Origin: Flavobacterium panici
GTDB lineage: Bacteria > Bacteroidota > Bacteroidia > Flavobacteriales > Flavobacteriaceae
Direction: 5' to 3'
DNA: 64,000 nt
Assembly (NCBI RefSeq): GCF_903819335.1
Contig: NZ_CAIJDE010000060.1
Span: 1 to 64,000, forward strand
This document shows, piece by piece, positions 60,646 through 64,000 of the stretch. The translations under genes were made by a program, and so were the position numbers. Positions within the stretch are counted from its first letter, which is position 1; every line of letters begins with the position of its first letter. The notes beneath the pieces were generated by a model, which worked only from the letters and a program-made list of their open reading frames with translations, had not been told where the DNA came from and made no database searches.

Positions 60646-61893
60646 TTAATTAAGATGCTGAAGATTTTGCTTATTTATGGGAATATAGATATTAAATGTA
60701 ACTCCCTCATTTAAATTACCGTTTGCTGTAATAATTCCATTATGGTTATCTACAATTTTCTTTACAATAGCAAGACCAATTCCTGTTCCTGAATATTCTT
60801 CAATATGATGGAGTCTTTGAAATATAATAAAGACAATCTGGTTGTATTGTGGTTCAAAGCCAATTCCGTTATCCTTAAAAGTAAAATTCCAATAATCGCA
60901 TACTTGCGGACTATTGGGCAGATTAAGCAGGCTGAATTCCTTATATTTAAGAATAGTGGATTCTATAGTTATATGTAGTTCACTATTTGGGATTGCGAAT
61001 TTTAATGAGTTGCTGATTAAATTAAAAAGAAGCTGTCTAAATTGAAATGGTCTTATACATACAGGTATTAATTGCTTTACATTAAAAACAGCATTTTTTT
61101 GATATAAGGTATCTGAAAGTTCTGATTTTACATCTTCTATAATAGTACTCAGATCACTCATCTCATAGGGATGTTCCACAATACTTACTCTTGAAAAATT
61201 CAGTAAATCTTCTATAAGCTGCCTCATTCTTGTTGCGGAGACATGTATTCGTTTTAAATTGTTTTTTCCCGCTTCAGTCATCGTTTCCATCTCTTTTTCC
61301 ATAATAATAGAAATGAAAGTCTGAATTTTTCGCAGTGGTTCCTGCAAATCATGACTGGATATAAAATTAAAGGCAAGTAGTTCTTTATTTACATTGAGTA
61401 ATTCAACTGCTCTTTTTTCCTTTTCCGCATTTTGAAGTTCCAGTTCCTTATTTGCTTTAAGCAATGCTGCAGTCTGTATTTTTAGTTTTTCAACAAGCTC
61501 TTCTTTCTGAATTAATTCTTCGGCTTCTTTCAAGGCACGGATTATTTTTTGAATCAGCGATGAAAAATTACTTTTAGATACATAATCCGTTACACCTTCT
61601 TTTATAAGCATGACTGCATTCTCTTCTCCAATTGTGCCCGAAATTATTATAAAAGGTATATTAAGGTTATTGTTTTTTATCATTTTAAATGCAGAAACAG
61701 CATCAAATGAAGGAAGTGAATAATCTGATAATATAATATCCGGTAAAAATGTGTCAAGAGATTCTTCAAAAACTTTTTTTGAATCAACGATTTTTGACAC
61801 AAATGTGAGTCCTGATTTTGTCAGGTGGCGGACTAATAAATCTGCATCAGATGTATTGTCTTCTAATATCAATGCTCTAATATCTTTTTTCAT
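60646..61893 (-). CDS. Receiver-histidine kinase hybrid
   Basis: Protein of 415 residues, no membrane segment. Receiver domain at 1-125 with D57 (IILSDYSLPSFDA) and K107 in DYVSKSNF; coiled coil at 125-170 (LLKANKELELQNAEKEKRAV); HisKA with H181 (FISSHDLQEPLRKIQ); HATPase with NLISNSLKFA, DNGIGFE and GTGIGLAIVKKI. It should respond to phosphate from another kinase rather than from an external ligand. It is third in an operon with the regulator and kinase upstream. Confidence 0.95.
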   Translation of the reverse strand: MKKDIRALILEDNTSDADLLVRHLTKSGLTFVSKIVDSKKVFEESLDTFLPDIILSDYSLPSFDAVSAFKMIKNNNLNIPFIIISGTIGEENAVMLIKEGVTDYVSKSNFSSLIQKIIRALKEAEELIQKEELVEKLKIQTAALLKANKELELQNAEKEKRAVELLNVNKELLAFNFISSHDLQEPLRKIQTFISIIMEKEMETMTEAGKNNLKRIHVSATRMRQLIEDLLNFSRVSIVEHPYEMSDLSTIIEDVKSELSDTLYQKNAVFNVKQLIPVCIRPFQFRQLLFNLISNSLKFAIPNSELHITIESTILKYKEFSLLNLPNSPQVCDYWNFTFKDNGIGFEPQYNQIVFIIFQRLHHIEEYSGTGIGLAIVKKIVDNHNGIITANGNLNEGVTFNIYIPINKQNLQHLN

Positions 61894-61929
61894 TTGTGAG
61901 AATCGTTGTTCGGTATAGTACTTAAATTC

Positions 61930-62370
61930 CTAATTGGCTGGCTGGCTCAATATCATCCAATACATTCCAAGTTCTTTTATTGCATTAAAGAAATTATTAC
62001 TGTCTACCGGTTTTACAATATAGCTGTTGGCACCAAGACTGTAGCATTTTGCAATATCAGGATCTTCTTGAGAAGAGGTAAGAATGACAACCGGAATTGA
62101 TTTAAGCATATCATCGCTTTTAACTTTTTCAAGCACCTGCATTCCGGACATCTTTGGCATTTTTAAATCTAAAAGAAGAAGCTTTGGATGCAATTTTGGA
62201 TTCCTTTCAGAATAAATTCCTCTGCAGTATAAAAAATCAAGTGCTTCAGCACCATCTTTAACATGCAGGAGTTTGTTGGTAAAGCCGCTTTTATTAAGGG
62301 CACGTACTGTCAGTAAGGCATCTTCTATACTGTCTTCGGCAAATAAAATTTCAATATCTTCGTAATCCAT
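61930..62370 (-). CDS. Single-domain response regulator (Rcp1-like)
   Basis: The ATG at 62370 (MDYEDIEILFAEDSIEDALL) is preferred; the frame extends back to 62430 over the end of the kinase gene without receiver features. Protein of 146 residues with E12-D13, phospho-acceptor D68 in LLLLDLKMPKMSG, switch LTSSQ and the conserved Lys in SYIVKPVD. The inserted loop between helix 2 and strand 3 (CRGIYSERNPKLHPK) is typical of phytochrome-type regulators. It lies 10 nt after the PAS kinase gene. Confidence 0.94.
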   Translation of the reverse strand: MDYEDIEILFAEDSIEDALLTVRALNKSGFTNKLLHVKDGAEALDFLYCRGIYSERNPKLHPKLLLLDLKMPKMSGMQVLEKVKSDDMLKSIPVVILTSSQEDPDIAKCYSLGANSYIVKPVDSNNFFNAIKELGMYWMILSQPAN

Positions 62371-62380
62371 TTTTATATTT

Positions 62381-64000
62381 TTAATGTTTAATATTTGGCA
62401 GGCTAAAGTAAAAATTAGCACCTGCATCAAGTTTTGATTCTGCCCACACTGTTCCCGAATGGCGGTTGACTATTTTTTGTACGATAGCCAGTCCAATACC
62501 CGTTCCTGCAAATTCATCTTGTGAATGCAGACGCTGGAAAACGCCAAACAATTTATCGTAATAGGCCATATCGAATCCTGCGCCCCAGTCTTTTACACTG
62601 TAAATAATTTTATCCTTTTCAAAGGTTGATGTAATTTTAATCCTGATTTCTGGTTTATATTTGGAATATTTAATGGCATTAGAGATTAAGTTGATCCAAA
62701 CTTGTTTAATTAAAGACGGATCTCCATTTGAATGAGCAAGCTCTTCAATTTCAAAAATGGGGATATTTTCACCTTTTTCAACAGTTATTTCACTTATAAC
62801 CGCGTTTACAAGTGCCAGCATATTTATATTGGCAGAAGACACTTCTTTACGACCTAATTTGCTAAAAGCAAGTAAATCATCTATTAATATTCCCATCTTA
62901 TTAGAATTATTAATTATAGCCTGTATGATTTTTTTTCCATCATCATCTATTGAATCAGCATGATCCTCTATCAGGATTTGTGTATAACCATTGATCGCCC
63001 GGATTGGAGCACGTAAATCATGGGAAACGGAATAAGAGAACGACCCGAGTTCTTCCTGAGCTTTTCTTAGTTCGTCATTAGCCAGTGTAAGTTCACTGCT
63101 TCGTTTTTCCTGATAAGCAAGTTCCTTGTTTTTAACAATCAATTCTGCCGCCCTTTTTAACTTTTCCAATTTTCTTTTTTCTTTCAGAATCTTTTCAGAA
63201 GCAAGTTTCTTATTGGCTATTATAAGTTCAGCAGCACGTTTTTCCTTTTCCCTGCTTTGAATAGCCAGTTCTTTATTGGCATCAATTAACTCATTTGCCC
63301 GTTTTTCTTTTTGTTCATTCTGAAATTTTAATTCTTTATTTGCGATAATTAATTCTGCCGCCCGATTTTCTTTCTCTTTATTTTGAAAAGCCAGTTCTTT
63401 ATTAGCAATAATTAATTCAGATGATCTTTTTTCTTTCTCTTCTGCCTGAACGGCCAATTGTAAAAACTGCGTTTTTGCAAGTGTTATATCAGTCGCTATT
63501 TTAAGGATTTTATACGGTTTTGACTCCGTATTAAAAATAGGATTATAACTGCCTAAAAACCATATCAACTGGCCATTTTTCGCCGTCAGGATAAATTCGT
63601 CCTTTTGGTAAATACCCTTTTTTAGATCGTTCCAGAAAAACTGATATGCATTTGATTTTGAATAGGAGGAATCAACTAAAAGACTGTGGTGTTTTCCCAG
63701 TAAATCTTTTGCAGTGTATCCCATAATTTTCAGGAAATTTTTATTGGCAGTCAAAATATTGCCCTCCATATCAAATTCTACAGCTGCATTTGTGGTGTTA
63801 ATAGCATTGGTTAAATTTAATAAATACTGCTCTTTTGCATGAAGCTGTTCTTTAAGCTCAAAGATTTGAGTTTCTATTTGTTTTTTTTGAAATGCAGGTT
63901 CCCCGCTGTCAATAGCAGTATGGATTGTTTTTTTTGACTTCCTGATTTTCTGAAGCGGATTTTCTTCTGTAAGATGGTCTTTATTGGCTGGATGGTTTCC
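62381..64000 (-). CDS. PAS-domain histidine kinase with heptad-repeat coiled coil, N-terminus beyond window
   Basis: The frame is open without a stop from 62381 to the right edge (540 codons). The internal Met at 63769 lies within the PAS domain, so it is not the start. From the edge inward: charged linker and coiled coil (KKQIETQIFELKEQLHAKEQ), a PAS domain with PAC (FDMEGNILTANKNFLKIMGY), 21-residue helical repeats, HisKA (SYSVSHDLRAPIRAINGYTQ) and HATPase (NLISNAIKYS, DWGAGFD, GTGIGLAIVQKI). It probably passes phosphate to the regulator at 61930. Further sensor domains may lie outside the window. Confidence 0.94.
   Translation of the reverse strand, partial: GNHPANKDHLTEENPLQKIRKSKKTIHTAIDSGEPAFQKKQIETQIFELKEQLHAKEQYLLNLTNAINTTNAAVEFDMEGNILTANKNFLKIMGYTAKDLLGKHHSLLVDSSYSKSNAYQFFWNDLKKGIYQKDEFILTAKNGQLIWFLGSYNPIFNTESKPYKILKIATDITLAKTQFLQLAVQAEEKEKRSSELIIANKELAFQNKEKENRAAELIIANKELKFQNEQKEKRANELIDANKELAIQSREKEKRAAELIIANKKLASEKILKEKRKLEKLKRAAELIVKNKELAYQEKRSSELTLANDELRKAQEELGSFSYSVSHDLRAPIRAINGYTQILIEDHADSIDDDGKKIIQAIINNSNKMGILIDDLLAFSKLGRKEVSSANINMLALVNAVISEITVEKGENIPIFEIEELAHSNGDPSLIKQVWINLISNAIKYSKYKPEIRIKITSTFEKDKIIYSVKDWGAGFDMAYYDKLFGVFQRLHSQDEFAGTGIGLAIVQKIVNRHSGTVWAESKLDAGANFYFSLPNIKH
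63050..63442 (-). repeat. Heptad-based 21-residue repeats in the PAS kinase linker
   Basis: Units of R(A/S)(A/S)ELIIANKELxFQNxEKEK recur every 63 bp, equal to 21 residues or three heptads, at least three full times, followed by degenerate copies. The DNA copies are close enough to slip in replication. The same word also occurs once in the kinase at 60646. Confidence 0.85.

Noticed and set aside
63769..63769. Met at 63769 as the start of the right-edge kinase
   Set aside because: The frame stays open to the window end and the Met lies inside the PAS domain, so the true start is outside the window.

Overview
The window looks like chromosomal DNA of a Flavobacterium-type bacterium (Bacteroidota). 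The evidence is low GC, SusC/SusD and FecIR-type TonB receptor loci, a type IX secretion sorting domain, Flavobacterium-style -7 boxes (TAnnTTTG), many CHASE/HAMP/PAS kinases, and several families of short dispersed palindromes between genes. No rRNA, tRNA, CRISPR array or intact insertion sequence was seen.

Layout. (1) 1-4316, minus strand: a sensory island with a soluble tandem-HAMP protein cut by the left edge, two single-domain response regulators, a CHASE3 histidine kinase and a 50-residue lipoprotein. (2) 4455-11093, plus: an AraC regulator with a secreted serine hydrolase, then a fused sucrose-phosphate synthase/phosphatase and a GH32-like protein, which suggests a sucrose module. (3) 12354-21244: ECF sigma factor, FecR, SusC, SusD, then a secreted phosphodiesterase-like/alkaline phosphatase fusion, probably for scavenging phosphorylated compounds. 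(4) 21245-22129: a duplicated palindrome-rich element that truncates a P-loop kinase gene. (5) 22130-32251: a second sigma/FecR/TonB-receptor system followed by a beta-helix lipoprotein, a T9SS cargo protein, a lipoprotein and an S41 protease. (6) 33348-37606: a Crp/Fnr-type regulator with an apparent operator in front of a run of reductive and stress enzymes. (7) 37733-45467: a membrane adenylate/guanylate cyclase, a DNA glycosylase, a group of small strongly charged disordered proteins, and an unusual pair made of a 1159-residue double-sensor membrane protein and a leaderless lysozyme-family protein. (8) 46029-60045: a hydroxamate (NIS) siderophore locus with receptor, LuxR-type regulator, decarboxylase, N-monooxygenase, a membrane acyltransferase-like protein, two paralogous acyltransferase/NIS-synthetase modules (one fused, one split) and a MATE exporter. 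(9) 60057-64000, minus: a lipoprotein and a second sensory operon ending in a PAS/coiled-coil kinase that runs off the right edge.

The most informative new observations are these. A shared palindrome, TTTAGA-N5-TCTAAA, lies just downstream of the -7 boxes of the siderophore regulator and biosynthesis promoters, with a degenerate copy at the receptor promoter. The siderophore assembly module is duplicated in fused and split forms. A gapless 52-bp sequence is repeated in front of the first sigma factor and its FecR. The giant sensor/lysozyme pair has no function I recognise. All functional statements are read from sequence and family knowledge; no database search was run.
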